From: Bacteroidales bacterium UBA7258
Lineage (GTDB): Bacteria; Bacteroidota; Bacteroidia; Bacteroidales; UBA932
Assembly (NCBI GenBank): GCA_002472565.1
Contig: DKSK01000005.1
Coordinates: 50,027 to 114,026, forward strand
Reading direction: 5' to 3'
Length of the DNA stretch: 64,000 nt
This document shows, one piece after another, positions 27,222-36,199 of the stretch. The position numbers and the translations under genes were made by a program. Position 1 is the first letter of the stretch, and every line of letters starts with the position of its first letter. The notes under the pieces are model-generated. The model had not been told where the DNA came from and did not search any database. It saw only the letters and a list, made by a program, of their open reading frames with translations.

Positions 27222-27416
27222 CTAGAGATTGAGAAGCTCCTTTACCTGCTTTACATTGCTCTTGTCGAGGATTGCGAAGTGGTCGAGATTCCTCTTCTGC
27301 TTCTTGGTCTTCTTCGTGAGAATGTGGCTGTGGTAGGCGTGAGCCCTCTTGATCTTGCCTGTCCCGGTAAGCTTGAAACGCTTTTTGGCACCTGGATTGG
27401 TCTTTAGCTTTGCCAT
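27222..27416 (-). CDS. rpmI: 50S ribosomal protein L35
   Basis: 64 residues: MAKLKTNPGAKKRFKLTGTG, then KIKRAHAYHSHILTKKTKKQKRN, a full L35. It is located between infC and rplT as in most bacteria. Confidence 0.96.
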   Translation of the reverse strand: MAKLKTNPGAKKRFKLTGTGKIKRAHAYHSHILTKKTKKQKRNLDHFAILDKSNVKQVKELLNL

Positions 27417-27465
27417 CTCTTAAAAAATGTTAATAGTTAATTAATAATATCTAATCCGTCACGGA

Positions 27466-28065
27466 TTACTTTTTCTTTATTGGAGCGATCATCATGATCA
27501 TCCTCTTACCCTCCAGCTCCGGCATATGCTCAGCGCGTCCGTACTGCTCGAGCTCGACCGCGAAACGGAGGAGAAGCTTCTCTCCCTGGTCGGCGAACTG
27601 GATGCTCCTTCCGCGGAAGAAGACAGAGGCCTTAACTTTCGAGCCTTCTTCAAGGAATTCCTGGGCATGCTTGAGTTTGAACTGGAAATCATGCTCATCG
27701 GTGTTCGGCCCGAAACGAATCTCCTTGATTACGACCTTGGTGGCGTTGGCCTTGATCTCCTTGGCTTTTTTCTTCTGCTGGTAGAGATATTTCTGGTAGT
27801 CAAGGATTTTGCATACCGGCGGATCGGCCTTAGCGCTAATCTCCACAAGGTCAAGCTCAAGCTCCTCGGCCATCCTCCTCGCCTGCGCAATCGGATAAAT
27901 TCCTGGGTTCTCGATGTTGTCCCCTACAAGTCTGACCTGAGGGGCCTTGATCTCGTTGTTGATGTCCAATTCGTTTTCGTCCTTTTTCCTGAGCGGCTGA
28001 GCCGGTCTCTCCGGCTTCGACCTCGGGGCGGACGGCCTTGGACTGAAGTGTGGTTTGTAAGGCAT
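27466..28065 (-). CDS. infC: Translation initiation factor IF-3
   Basis: 199 residues. After a basic, proline-rich N-terminal extension of about 35 residues come the N domain (NNEIKAPQVRLVGDNIENPG, ELDLVEISAKADPPVCKILD), the lysine-rich linker and the C domain (EIRFGPNTDEHDFQFKLKHA). IF-3 binds the 30S subunit and checks start codons. A conventional ATG start is used. It is second in the thrS-infC-rpmI-rplT operon. Confidence 0.96.
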   Translation of the reverse strand: MPYKPHFSPRPSAPRSKPERPAQPLRKKDENELDINNEIKAPQVRLVGDNIENPGIYPIAQARRMAEELELDLVEISAKADPPVCKILDYQKYLYQQKKKAKEIKANATKVVIKEIRFGPNTDEHDFQFKLKHAQEFLEEGSKVKASVFFRGRSIQFADQGEKLLLRFAVELEQYGRAEHMPELEGKRMIMMIAPIKKK

Positions 28066-28119
28066 TAATTCTCCTGTGTTTAAATCCTCTTTTTTACCAA
28101 AAAATTTAACGATCGGAGT

Positions 28120-30081
28120 TCAGACCGCGAGTTCAGACTTTTGAAGGTCCGAAATCCACTTTGTGAACTCCTCAACGCTCATAGAGCCCTTGTCGGCTCC
28201 TTCATAGCGTACCGAAACCGTTCCGTCGGCCACCTCTTTCTCGCCTACGATTGCGAGCACAGGCACCCTGAGGAGCGAAATCTCACGAATCCTCTTTCCG
28301 AGGGTTTCGTTACGGTCGTCTATTGAAGCGCGAATTTCGGAATTTTTCAGAGATTTCACAACATTTTGGGCATAATCAACGTATTTTCCGCTGACAGGAA
28401 GCACCTTGACCTGCTCCGGAGAGAGCCATACCGGAAGATGTCCGGCGGTATGCTCGAGAAGCACGGCGGTGAACCTCTCTATGGAACCGAACGGAGCCCT
28501 GTGGATCATGATAGGGCGCTTCTTGCTTCCGTCGGCGTCGGTATATTCGAGCTGGAACCTCTCAGGAAGGTTGTAGTCGACCTGGATGGTGCCGAGCTGC
28601 CACTTTCTTCCGAGGGCGTCCTTCACCATGAAGTCGAGCTTAGGCCCGTAGAAGGCGGCCTCGCCGTACTCTACGACGGTCTTGAGCCCCTTCTCCTTCG
28701 CGCTCTCGATGATGGCGTTCTCGGCCTTCTCCCAGTTCTCGTCGCTTCCGATGTACTTGTCGTGGTTGTTCTTGTCCCTGAGGGAAATCTGGGCCGTGTA
28801 GTCCTCGAACTTGAAGACCTTGAACACATAGAGTATCAGGTCGATGACCTTCTTGAACTCGTCCATGAGCTGGTCAGGACGCACGAACATGTGGGCGTCG
28901 TCCTGGGTGAAGCAGCGGACGCGGGTGAGGCCGTGGAGCTCGCCGCTCTGCTCGTAGCGGTAGACGGTGCCGAACTCGGCGTACCTCAGAGGAAGATCCT
29001 TGTAGGAACGCGGAGAGCTCGCGTATATCTCGCAATGGTGAGGGCAGTTCATAGGCTTGAGCATATACTCCTCGCCCTCTTCAGGGGTGTGGATAGGCTG
29101 GAACGAATCCTTGCCGTACTTGGCCCAGTGGCCGGAAGTTACATAGAGCTGCTTGCTTCCGATATGAGGGGTGACTACCGGGAGGTAGCCGTACTCATCA
29201 AGTTTCCTGCGGAGGAAGTTCTCGAGCTGGAGTCTCATGACGGCGCCCCTAGGGAGCCACAGAGGCAGCCCGAGGCCGACCCTGGACGAGAAAGTGAAGA
29301 GCTGCATCTCCTTGCCGAGCTTCCTGTGGTCACGCTTCTTGGCCTCTTCGAGAACGACGAGGTATTCGTCCAGCATGGACTTCTTAGGGAAGGTGATGCC
29401 GTAGATTCGGGTCAGCTGTCCACGCTTCTCGTCGCCGCGCCAGTAAGCGCCTGCGATTGCGGTCAGCTTGACGGCCTTGATAGGAGCCGTGCTCACGAGG
29501 TGCGGTCCGCGGCAGAGGTCGGTGTAGTTGCCGTTGCGGTAATATGTGATTGTCCCGTCCTGGAGCTCGGAGATAAGTTCACACTTGTACTGATCTCCTT
29601 TCTCCTTGAAGAATTCCATGGCTTCCGCCTTGGAAACATTGATTCTCTGGAAGACTTCCTTTTCCCTGGCGAGTTCGAGCATCTTCTGCTCGATCTTAGG
29701 GAAGTCGCTCTCCGAAATGGTTCTGTCCCCGAGGTCGACATCGTAGTAGAAGCCGTTTTCCACGGCAGGTCCGATGCCGAACTTGGCGCCCGGATAGAGG
29801 GCTTCGAGGGCCGCGGCCATAAGGTGGGCCGAAGAATGCCAGAAGACATGCTTGCCCTCGTCATCCTCCCATTTGAGGAGTCTGACGGACGAGTCTTCTT
29901 CAATAGGTCGGGTCAGGTCTACGACCTGTCCCTTGTCAATAGAATGGTCGCTTGCCGGCTTAACTTCAGCCGCAAGGACTTCCTCAGCCAATCTCGGGCT
30001 GATGCTCTTTGCGATCTCGAGAGCAGTTACACCTTTTTCGAACTGCTTCTCGCTTCCGTCTGGAAACTTGATATTGATCAT
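28120..30081 (-). CDS. thrS: Threonine-tRNA ligase
   Basis: 653 residues. A TGS domain (about 1-62), an editing domain with HSSAHLMAAA, a class II catalytic core with MNCPHHCEIY (zinc ligand Cys), YRYEQSGELHGLTRVRCFTQ (motif 2) and HRAPFGSIERF (motif 3), and a C-terminal anticodon-binding domain are all present. Full length. It starts the leftward operon with infC, rpmI, rplT and lepB. A short inverted repeat, CCAAGT/ACTTGG (30121-30138), lies in its leader. Confidence 0.97.
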   Translation of the reverse strand: MINIKFPDGSEKQFEKGVTALEIAKSISPRLAEEVLAAEVKPASDHSIDKGQVVDLTRPIEEDSSVRLLKWEDDEGKHVFWHSSAHLMAAALEALYPGAKFGIGPAVENGFYYDVDLGDRTISESDFPKIEQKMLELAREKEVFQRINVSKAEAMEFFKEKGDQYKCELISELQDGTITYYRNGNYTDLCRGPHLVSTAPIKAVKLTAIAGAYWRGDEKRGQLTRIYGITFPKKSMLDEYLVVLEEAKKRDHRKLGKEMQLFTFSSRVGLGLPLWLPRGAVMRLQLENFLRRKLDEYGYLPVVTPHIGSKQLYVTSGHWAKYGKDSFQPIHTPEEGEEYMLKPMNCPHHCEIYASSPRSYKDLPLRYAEFGTVYRYEQSGELHGLTRVRCFTQDDAHMFVRPDQLMDEFKKVIDLILYVFKVFKFEDYTAQISLRDKNNHDKYIGSDENWEKAENAIIESAKEKGLKTVVEYGEAAFYGPKLDFMVKDALGRKWQLGTIQVDYNLPERFQLEYTDADGSKKRPIMIHRAPFGSIERFTAVLLEHTAGHLPVWLSPEQVKVLPVSGKYVDYAQNVVKSLKNSEIRASIDDRNETLGKRIREISLLRVPVLAIVGEKEVADGTVSVRYEGADKGSMSVEEFTKWISDLQKSELAV

Positions 30082-30162
30082 GACTGCTAAAATTAAATTG
30101 GACTAACCAGTATTTACAAACCAAGTACTTGAACTTGGCTAGCCATAGTATTAGTCGAAATG

Positions 30163-30190
30163 CAAAGATAAGGTTTTTTTCCTATCTTTG
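30163..30190. promoter_or_regulatory. Back-to-back -7 boxes for thrS and the DUF4199 gene
   Basis: CAAAGATA at 30163-30170 (TATCTTTG on the minus strand, facing thrS) and TATCTTTG at 30183-30190 (facing the DUF4199 gene) form a near-perfect palindrome around a T-rich centre. Both match the Bacteroidales TAnnTTTG box; no good TTTG -33 element is seen for either, partly because the two would overlap. Confidence 0.6.
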
Positions 30191-30216
30191 TATTCCCTTC
30201 ATAAAAGACTGGAACA

Positions 30217-30810
30217 ATGAAAGAAAAGATAGACATGAAGCTCATCTGGAACGAAGCAGGGAAGGCAGGTCTTGTATTGGGCCTCATATCTACGGCGTAC
30301 ATGTTCATAACGCTCTACGACACCACTCTCTTCTCCTCAAAATTCTACTCCGTCGCGATGAGTGTGGTCAATTTTTTCCTTCTTGCGGTAAAGGTCGTAG
30401 CCTGCATCTGGCTCTTTAAATATTTCATGCTGAAATTCGCCCTCAGGCATTCAGGCGCCACGAGCGGCGACACATGGAAATTCGGCGTGACGGCCGGCTT
30501 CCTCTCAGCCCTTATCTACTCAGCCTTCAACCTGGCGAACGTGGCCTACATCTCCCCGGCCGAATACCAGTCGGTCTACAACGAGATGATAGCGCAGGCC
30601 GCTCCCCTGATGGATGCGAATTCCCGGGCCGCGGCCGAAAACATGATAGGAAAACTTCCGCAGATAACCTTTTTTCTCAATCTCGTATACTGCTTCCTCT
30701 GGGGTCTGGGCCTGACTGCCATCTACTCTCCCAGGCTTGCCCTCTTGAATGGCATTCCTGACGCTGACGAGGAAGAAAACGAGACTGACGATAACCATAA
30801 CTTGTCATAA
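30217..30810 (+). CDS. DUF4199 membrane protein
   Basis: 197 residues with four predicted membrane helices (about 17-35, 45-67, 88-108 and 150-170) and an acidic C-terminal tail. The layout matches DUF4199, a Bacteroidota inner-membrane family of unknown function often found directly before a family 2 glycosyltransferase, as here (four bases before it). A second ATG six codons in is possible. Confidence 0.82.
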   Translation: MKEKIDMKLIWNEAGKAGLVLGLISTAYMFITLYDTTLFSSKFYSVAMSVVNFFLLAVKVVACIWLFKYFMLKFALRHSGATSGDTWKFGVTAGFLSALIYSAFNLANVAYISPAEYQSVYNEMIAQAAPLMDANSRAAAENMIGKLPQITFFLNLVYCFLWGLGLTAIYSPRLALLNGIPDADEEENETDDNHNLS

Positions 30811-30814
30811 GGCA

Positions 30815-31777
30815 ATGGAATACTCTCTGGATTTGTCAATCATCGTACCTCTCTTCAACGAGAATGAATCGCTTCCTGAACTAGCTTCATGGATCGAAAG
30901 GGTCATGGATAAAAACGGCTGCTCCTATGAAGTAATAATGGTCGATGATGGAAGTACAGATGGTTCATGGAATACTGTCCGCGCCCTTGCCGCGAGGAAT
31001 CAAAGGTTCCGCGGAATATCTTTCCGCCGGAACTACGGCAAGTCAGCAGCACTTTACTGTGGTTTCAAGGAGGCCAGGGGAAGGGTCGTAGTGACCATGG
31101 ACGCAGACCTGCAGGACTCTCCGGAGGAGATTCCTCAGATGTACAGGATGGTCACCGAAGAAGGCTGGGACATAGTTTCCGGCTGGAAACAGCACCGGGT
31201 CGACAACAAATTCACGAAGAATCTGCCTTCGAAGCTCTACAACGCAACGGCGAGGGCTATAACCGGGGTGAAACTCCACGACATGAACTGCGGGCTGAAG
31301 GCCTACAAAAACGAGGTCGTCAAGAGCATCGAGGTCTATGGCGAGATGCACCGCTACATTCCTTATCTGGCCAAGAACGAGGGCTTCACCAAGATAACCG
31401 AGAAGCCAGTCCACCATCAAAAGCGCAAATACGGGAAGAGCAAATTCGGGATGGAGAGATTCGTCAATGGTTTCCTGGACCTTCTCTCCCTGTGGTTTCT
31501 GAGCACCTTCGGAAAGAAGCCTATGCATTTCTTCGGTTTCACTGGAATCCTAATGTTCTTCGTCGGCTTCGTAATGTCCGTCTGGATGATAGCCGCGAAA
31601 CTGATCCGTCAGGCCCGCGACCTCCACTTCCGCCCTGTCACCGACCAGCCTCTTTTCTATCTCGCGCTTACAGCTGTCCTCGCAGGCATAATGCTCTTCC
31701 TCGCCGGTTTCATCTGCGAGATGGTTTCCCGCAACTCCAGCGAGCGCAACCGCTACAATATCAAAGAGGAAATCTGA
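30815..31777 (+). CDS. Family 2 glycosyltransferase, polyprenyl-phosphate type
   Basis: 320 residues from the ATG at 30815. The GT-A domain has IIVPLFNENESLPEL, VDDGSTDGS and the metal-binding DADLQDSPEEI; two C-terminal helices (about 230-260 and 275-305) anchor it in the membrane. This is the DPM/GtrB/ArnC-like layout, which transfers a sugar from a nucleotide to a polyprenyl phosphate carrier. The donor sugar is not known. It abuts the next, opposite gene with no gap. Confidence 0.88.
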   Translation: MEYSLDLSIIVPLFNENESLPELASWIERVMDKNGCSYEVIMVDDGSTDGSWNTVRALAARNQRFRGISFRRNYGKSAALYCGFKEARGRVVVTMDADLQDSPEEIPQMYRMVTEEGWDIVSGWKQHRVDNKFTKNLPSKLYNATARAITGVKLHDMNCGLKAYKNEVVKSIEVYGEMHRYIPYLAKNEGFTKITEKPVHHQKRKYGKSKFGMERFVNGFLDLLSLWFLSTFGKKPMHFFGFTGILMFFVGFVMSVWMIAAKLIRQARDLHFRPVTDQPLFYLALTAVLAGIMLFLAGFICEMVSRNSSERNRYNIKEEI

Positions 31778-32542
31778 TTACTCCCCCCTGTACCTTTCAA
31801 GGCCGAGGGTCGTCCACTCGAAAGAATAGACCCTTCCTCCTATAGGAAGGTTGATTTGCAGCTTGTCCGAATTCCTGTCATAGCGGGCATAGGCATGGCC
31901 CTGAATGGCATTGGAAGGCTTGATATTCACGTTCGAAAGATAGCCGACGTTTCTGCTGTAGATTTGTCCGAGTTCTCCGATCGTCGCGGCACCTATCGCG
32001 CTGGACCCGACTCCGAAGGCGATGTCGGCGGCCGCCGTACTCATTTCGAAGCCAAGTTCGTTTCCGAATTCCCAGGTGTCGTTGTTATTGATCCATGCGG
32101 AGCTGATAGCGGCATCGGCGGCAATGTTGCCCATCACCAGAGCGGTCTGGGCGCCGATATTAGTCCAGATACGGCGCCGCCGTGCCCGCCGGACGAACTG
32201 GTCATGGGACCAGAGTCTAGCCCTGTGTTTAGATGAATTTACCGAAGCGTGGTTAAAATCAAAGAAGGCGTCAGAGCCGCCCCTGTTACAGATGTAGAGG
32301 TCTATTCTGTAGAACTTTCCGTAATTCTTGAAATATCTTACGTTTATGCCGACATCATAGTCGTCCACATGGTAGGTGCGCCAGCTCATGCCATTGGCAT
32401 CCATCTCCATCTGGACAGCACCAGGCCTCGTCGCCTGCGGAGCCGACGCCACTTCAGGCGAATCTTGGAAAAGGTTGTCCACCGTATCCGCGGAGGCAGG
32501 AGCAGCCGCAAGAAGTAAGGCGGCGAAAAGAGTAGTCAACAT
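31778..32542 (-). CDS. Secreted protein of unknown function
   Basis: 254 residues. A signal peptide (about 1-18, ending APASA) precedes a soluble protein with no recognised family. Visible parts are an N-terminal beta-rich domain (MSWRTYHVDDYDVGINVRYF), a basic segment RRARRRR (about 118-124), an alanine- and glycine-rich central region (about 130-190) that could span or associate with a membrane, and a C-terminal beta portion. It converges exactly on the glycosyltransferase gene. Confidence 0.6.
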   Translation of the reverse strand: MLTTLFAALLLAAAPASADTVDNLFQDSPEVASAPQATRPGAVQMEMDANGMSWRTYHVDDYDVGINVRYFKNYGKFYRIDLYICNRGGSDAFFDFNHASVNSSKHRARLWSHDQFVRRARRRRIWTNIGAQTALVMGNIAADAAISSAWINNNDTWEFGNELGFEMSTAAADIAFGVGSSAIGAATIGELGQIYSRNVGYLSNVNIKPSNAIQGHAYARYDRNSDKLQINLPIGGRVYSFEWTTLGLERYRGE

Positions 32543-32772
32543 ATCCGAGCTTACTAAGTAAACGTAAAAAAATAACCTGCTTCATTTTGGAGGCTCATCT
32601 ATGCGGCTATCGGTAAGCCCATAGAACCGGCCCGAGCGGAAGAATATCCACCACGGCGCGGGTCTCCGAAAAAGCGATAAATAATTGATTTAATTTGTTG
32701 ATTATCAATGATATAATATAGGAAATCTGGAGATTTTTTCGTAACTTTATACAACGACCAAGAAGTATAAAA

Positions 32773-33993
32773 ATGTTTACGAAAGCTCCTCCAGAAGTCC
32801 TTTCGCCAAGCGATTTGGCGTATATGTCCACGCTGAACGAAAGAGACAGAAGATGGTTCCTGGCAACCAAGGCCGCCGACCTCAAGGCTCATGGGTTCAG
32901 CTACCGCAAAGTTAGTAAAATTATGGGAACAAGCACACATACTCTTCAAAATGGGAGACAGGAACTTCTCTCCGGAGAGGGTCCGGGTGACGGCCGCATT
33001 CGCAGAGCGGGTGCCGGTCGGAAGTGCGTGCTTCCCCAGCATCCCGAGTGGACGCGGGCTGTTGTGCAAATCATCGAGCCCCATACCGCAGGTCTTCCGC
33101 AGGACGAAAATGTAGTGTGGATATCCCTGAGCGTGACGCAAATCATAAATGAATTGTCCGAGGCCGGTTATGATATCTCCCGCTACTTCGTCCGCCAAAT
33201 CCTTGACTCCCTTGGCCTTAGGGAACGCTCTTTCTATAAGGACCTTCCTATGAAAGAGGTCAAGAACCGAGATGAACAGTTCCAGCGTATCTCCTCCATC
33301 CGCGAAGAAGCAGAGGCGGTGGGACTTCCCATCATCAGCATTGACACCAAGAAGAAGGAGATGCTCGGAAACTTCAAGCGGGAAGGAAAGGCCTTTTCCA
33401 ATGGCCAGCCACTGGCATATGATCATGACTTCTCCACATTCTCCGATGGTCAGATTGTTCCGCACGGCATCTATGATGTGACCAGGAATGTCGATTACAT
33501 GACACTGGGCATCAGCCATGACACGTCCAAGTTTGTCTGTGACAACATCGCAAGGGTATGGAGGGAGTACCTGAAGGAGCAATACCCGACTGCGCACACT
33601 CTGGTTATCCTGTGCGATGGCGGAGGCTCGAACTCCAGTGCGCACAGAATCGTCAAGCAGGATCTTATGGACCTTGCCAACAAACTGGGTATCAGGCTTC
33701 TTGTCGTTCATTATCCTCCGTATTGTTCCAAGTTCAATCCCATCGAGCACAGGCTCTTTTCGCAAGTCACCCGCAGTTGGAGCGGAGCTCCGCTGATGTC
33801 CCTTCAGAACGCGGCTGACAGGGCGGCGATGACTACTACGAAGAAGGGATTGAAAGTACTTGTTCACATTAACTCAAAAACTTATGACATCAAGCGACCG
33901 ATTGAAGAATCGTACCAGAAGAGACTTGCCAGGCAGGTCGTCTTCGCTCCGGAACTCGGCAAGTGGAACTACCTCGTCAAACCGGCCAACTGA
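32773..33993 (+). CDS. ISAzo13-type transposase
   Basis: 406 residues. An N-terminal helix-turn-helix region (about 20-65) is followed by a DDE catalytic domain: Asp191 in IISIDTKKKE, Asp282 in VILCDGGGSN and Glu325 in FNPIEHRLFS. This pattern fits the ISAzo13 family. The gene appears intact. I could not find convincing terminal inverted repeats in the 230 bases upstream or 60 bases downstream, so the element borders are not defined. A 422-codon reading frame on the opposite strand is a coding shadow. Confidence 0.85.
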   Translation: MFTKAPPEVLSPSDLAYMSTLNERDRRWFLATKAADLKAHGFSYRKVSKIMGTSTHTLQNGRQELLSGEGPGDGRIRRAGAGRKCVLPQHPEWTRAVVQIIEPHTAGLPQDENVVWISLSVTQIINELSEAGYDISRYFVRQILDSLGLRERSFYKDLPMKEVKNRDEQFQRISSIREEAEAVGLPIISIDTKKKEMLGNFKREGKAFSNGQPLAYDHDFSTFSDGQIVPHGIYDVTRNVDYMTLGISHDTSKFVCDNIARVWREYLKEQYPTAHTLVILCDGGGSNSSAHRIVKQDLMDLANKLGIRLLVVHYPPYCSKFNPIEHRLFSQVTRSWSGAPLMSLQNAADRAAMTTTKKGLKVLVHINSKTYDIKRPIEESYQKRLARQVVFAPELGKWNYLVKPAN

Positions 33994-34057
33994 TGCAACT
34001 TATTTTTTACACATTACTAAATCCCAAAATGAACATTCAAATATCGTTCCTCGACAT

Positions 34058-35545
34058 TTAAATATCATTTCTGGCCCCTTTCGAGGCCTCGCTCTCCGCA
34101 TTCTCCTTAGAAAGAGCTGTCACACAATACATTCCTCTTGCCGGGATGGTATAAGAAAGCCCCTCCGTCACGCCGACAAGCACGGCGGTCTTCTTGTTGA
34201 TCGAGACCTTGTAAACAGCATAACATTTTGCGCCAGGACTTGCCTTCCAGGTCAGATTTTTACCCGTTATCTTCACCTGGGACGGAGCGGTGGGACGGAC
34301 GGAAGCCTCCGGGGCAGAGCAGAAATAAGGGACTAGCGCCTTCTTTGAATAATTTGACGAGATGATGTTCGTAAGTCCCAACTTATTGTCCATCAGCGAT
34401 GTAGTATTGTAGTATACAGCACCTTCGACCGAGGAATAGCTCTTCGCCGCAGACCATAACTTGTTGAAGAGATCGGCAGTGTACGACTTATATGTCGATG
34501 AGCCGTCATACATATAGGTGCCGTAGCCGATGGCATAATGGGTCTTTCCCGTCCTCTTTCCGAACCAGTCGAGCCTGTCCTTGAAAGTACTTTCTACATT
34601 GTAGAGCTGAGGGATGATGATGTCTATCCATCCCTCTCTGCATATTTCTTCAACATCTATGTAGAGGCGGTTGTAGTTGTTGTCATAGTTGCCCTGAGGC
34701 GCGATGGAGAAGATGACCTCCGGTTTGGCCTGAGCTATGGTCTCATGAAGCCGCCTGACCAAGGCGCTGACGTTGGCACGGCGGAAATCCTCGATGGAAG
34801 AATATCCGCTCCCGTACTTGGCATATTCATCCTCATCCCCCATGGACTCGCCTTTTTCCAGAGTGGAAGGATAAAAATAGTCATCCATATGGAGTCCGTC
34901 AACATCATACTTGGTCAGCAATTCCTTGACTATGGCGCAGATACGCTCTCTTGCCGCAGGAAGTGCGGGGTTATAGATTCTTTGCTTGAGATAGGTCTTC
35001 GTCAGCTCTTCGGGGATTCTCGGATCAAGATCTGGAAGCTGGTCCCCCGCCTTGCTCACCGAAGAAATCCTGTACGGATTCATCCAGGCATGAAACTGCA
35101 TTCCTCTTTTGTGCGTCTCGTCAATCAGCCATTTAAGGACGTCATAGCCAGGGTCTCCGTCATCCTTTCCTGTGATATATTTGCTCCATGGTTCATACTC
35201 AGACTTGTAAAAAGCGTCCGCCTTGCTCCTTACCTGGAAGAAGACGGCGTTGAGTCCGATTTTCTGGAAGAGATCGAGTTCCTTGGTATAGAGTTCTTTC
35301 TGGCTGGTTTCATCGTACTTTGACTTCGGCCAGTCTATGCCCCAGACAGTCGCGACCCAGGCGCCTCTCAATTCTTTCGGCGGCAGCTGCGCGGAAGACA
35401 GGTCTATATCCACGACCTGTTCTTGCTCTTCCTTCCCGGGATCAGGGTCAATGTTCGGTTTTTTATCGCCCTCATCCTTTCCGCAAGATGCGGCTCCGAG
35501 ACAGAGCAAAGCTATGAGAAGCTGTCTTAGATGCTTATTCATCAT
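34058..35545 (-). CDS. Family-10-like glycoside hydrolase lipoprotein (GHL10/DUF187)
   Basis: 495 residues. A lipoprotein signal (LCLGAASC) and an acidic linker precede a TIM-barrel domain beginning KELRGAWVATVWGIDWP and containing FFQVRSKADAFY, FHAWMNPYR, DGLHMDDYF and DIIIPQLYNVE, the pattern of the GHL10 (DUF187) family. A fibronectin-III-like module follows (about 410-490). Characterised relatives act on peptidoglycan-related glycans; the substrate here is unknown. It is a single leftward gene next to the insertion sequence. Confidence 0.85.
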   Translation of the reverse strand: MMNKHLRQLLIALLCLGAASCGKDEGDKKPNIDPDPGKEEQEQVVDIDLSSAQLPPKELRGAWVATVWGIDWPKSKYDETSQKELYTKELDLFQKIGLNAVFFQVRSKADAFYKSEYEPWSKYITGKDDGDPGYDVLKWLIDETHKRGMQFHAWMNPYRISSVSKAGDQLPDLDPRIPEELTKTYLKQRIYNPALPAARERICAIVKELLTKYDVDGLHMDDYFYPSTLEKGESMGDEDEYAKYGSGYSSIEDFRRANVSALVRRLHETIAQAKPEVIFSIAPQGNYDNNYNRLYIDVEEICREGWIDIIIPQLYNVESTFKDRLDWFGKRTGKTHYAIGYGTYMYDGSSTYKSYTADLFNKLWSAAKSYSSVEGAVYYNTTSLMDNKLGLTNIISSNYSKKALVPYFCSAPEASVRPTAPSQVKITGKNLTWKASPGAKCYAVYKVSINKKTAVLVGVTEGLSYTIPARGMYCVTALSKENAESEASKGARNDI

Positions 35546-36133
35546 GTTTCAGATATGGTTAGTTACGTTTTGAAACGCCAATTTACGAAATAATCTCCAA
35601 ATCCCATCAAGCCGCCACTTAATAGCCGCCAAAACAACCCTCAACAAAGTTCAAGAGCTCTTTTGAAATCAATAATGAGGCACATGCTGGATTCCCTCCG
35701 TTCTGAAACCTCGCCGCAGCACCTCAGTTCTATTTGACACGCCATTCGGCCTTTCAGGCCACTCCTTAGCACATTGCTTTGTCAAAGAATACAGCCGTTA
35801 TTCCTCACACCTGCCGCTCTCCTCCGTAGACACATTACGTCAAAATTCAAATCTAAGCACAGGTGAATTAGCTGTTAGGGTTTCTTTTCACTTCTGCTTT
35901 TCAGTGATGTCAATGTGTTCAAGAGCCTTCATTATCATCTGAATGTCAAGTCAGCATCCACTTTCTGTGAATATAATATAAGGAATCTCCGAAACAATTT
36001 GCCTACTTTGTCCATGCTAGATATTTTTTCTATTAATCACTTTAATGTATTTAAAATCAACAAAATAGCCAAATGCTTCATGATTTTTCCGCCTAGTTTT
36101 TTCCGCTTACTTTTTTATTTGGGGAACTAAATA
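35546..36133. other. Intergenic region without a gene
   Basis: About 590 bases with no supported gene. The first half keeps the GC-richer flanking composition and carries copy A of the direct repeat (35737-35795). The second half is AT-rich, like the locus that follows. No RNA gene is recognised. Confidence 0.6.
35737..35795 (+). repeat. Direct repeat flanking the PUL, copy A
   Basis: 59 bases beginning ACACGCCATTCGGCCTTTCA and including GCACATTGCTTTGTCAAAG. It matches copy B at 60285-60341 in the same orientation, differing in the middle 12 or so bases and by one base near the end (GAATACAGC against GCATACAGC). Confidence 0.8.
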
Positions 36134-36163
36134 TTTGATTTTCTGTTTTTTTGATTAATTTTG
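36134..36163 (+). promoter_or_regulatory. Promoter of the araB-like gene
   Basis: TTTG at 36134-36137, an 18-base spacer and TAATTTTG at 36156-36163. The predicted start of transcription falls at the edge of the LacI-type operator at 36173-36188, so repressor binding would block initiation. Confidence 0.7.
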
Positions 36164-36172
36164 CGGTTAATT

Positions 36173-36188
36173 GCTAAATCGATTTTGC
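36173..36188. promoter_or_regulatory. LacI-type operator O1 (araB-like gene)
   Basis: GCTAAATCGATTTTGC, a 16-base palindrome with one mismatch, 11 bases before the ATG of the kinase gene and about 10 bases after its -7 box. It shares the core GCTAAATCGATTTAGC with three other sites in this locus. Confidence 0.7.
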
Positions 36189-36199
36189 GATAATTTATC

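Noticed and set aside
28366..30090. A 574-codon plus-strand frame opposite thrS
   Set aside because: It is a shadow of the high-GC thrS gene; composition is Val/Leu/Glu-rich without domains, while thrS is unmistakable.
32599..33867. A 422-codon reading frame on the minus strand, antisense to the transposase
   Set aside because: It mirrors the transposase codons, has no recognisable motif, and the opposite frame has a complete DDE catalytic set.
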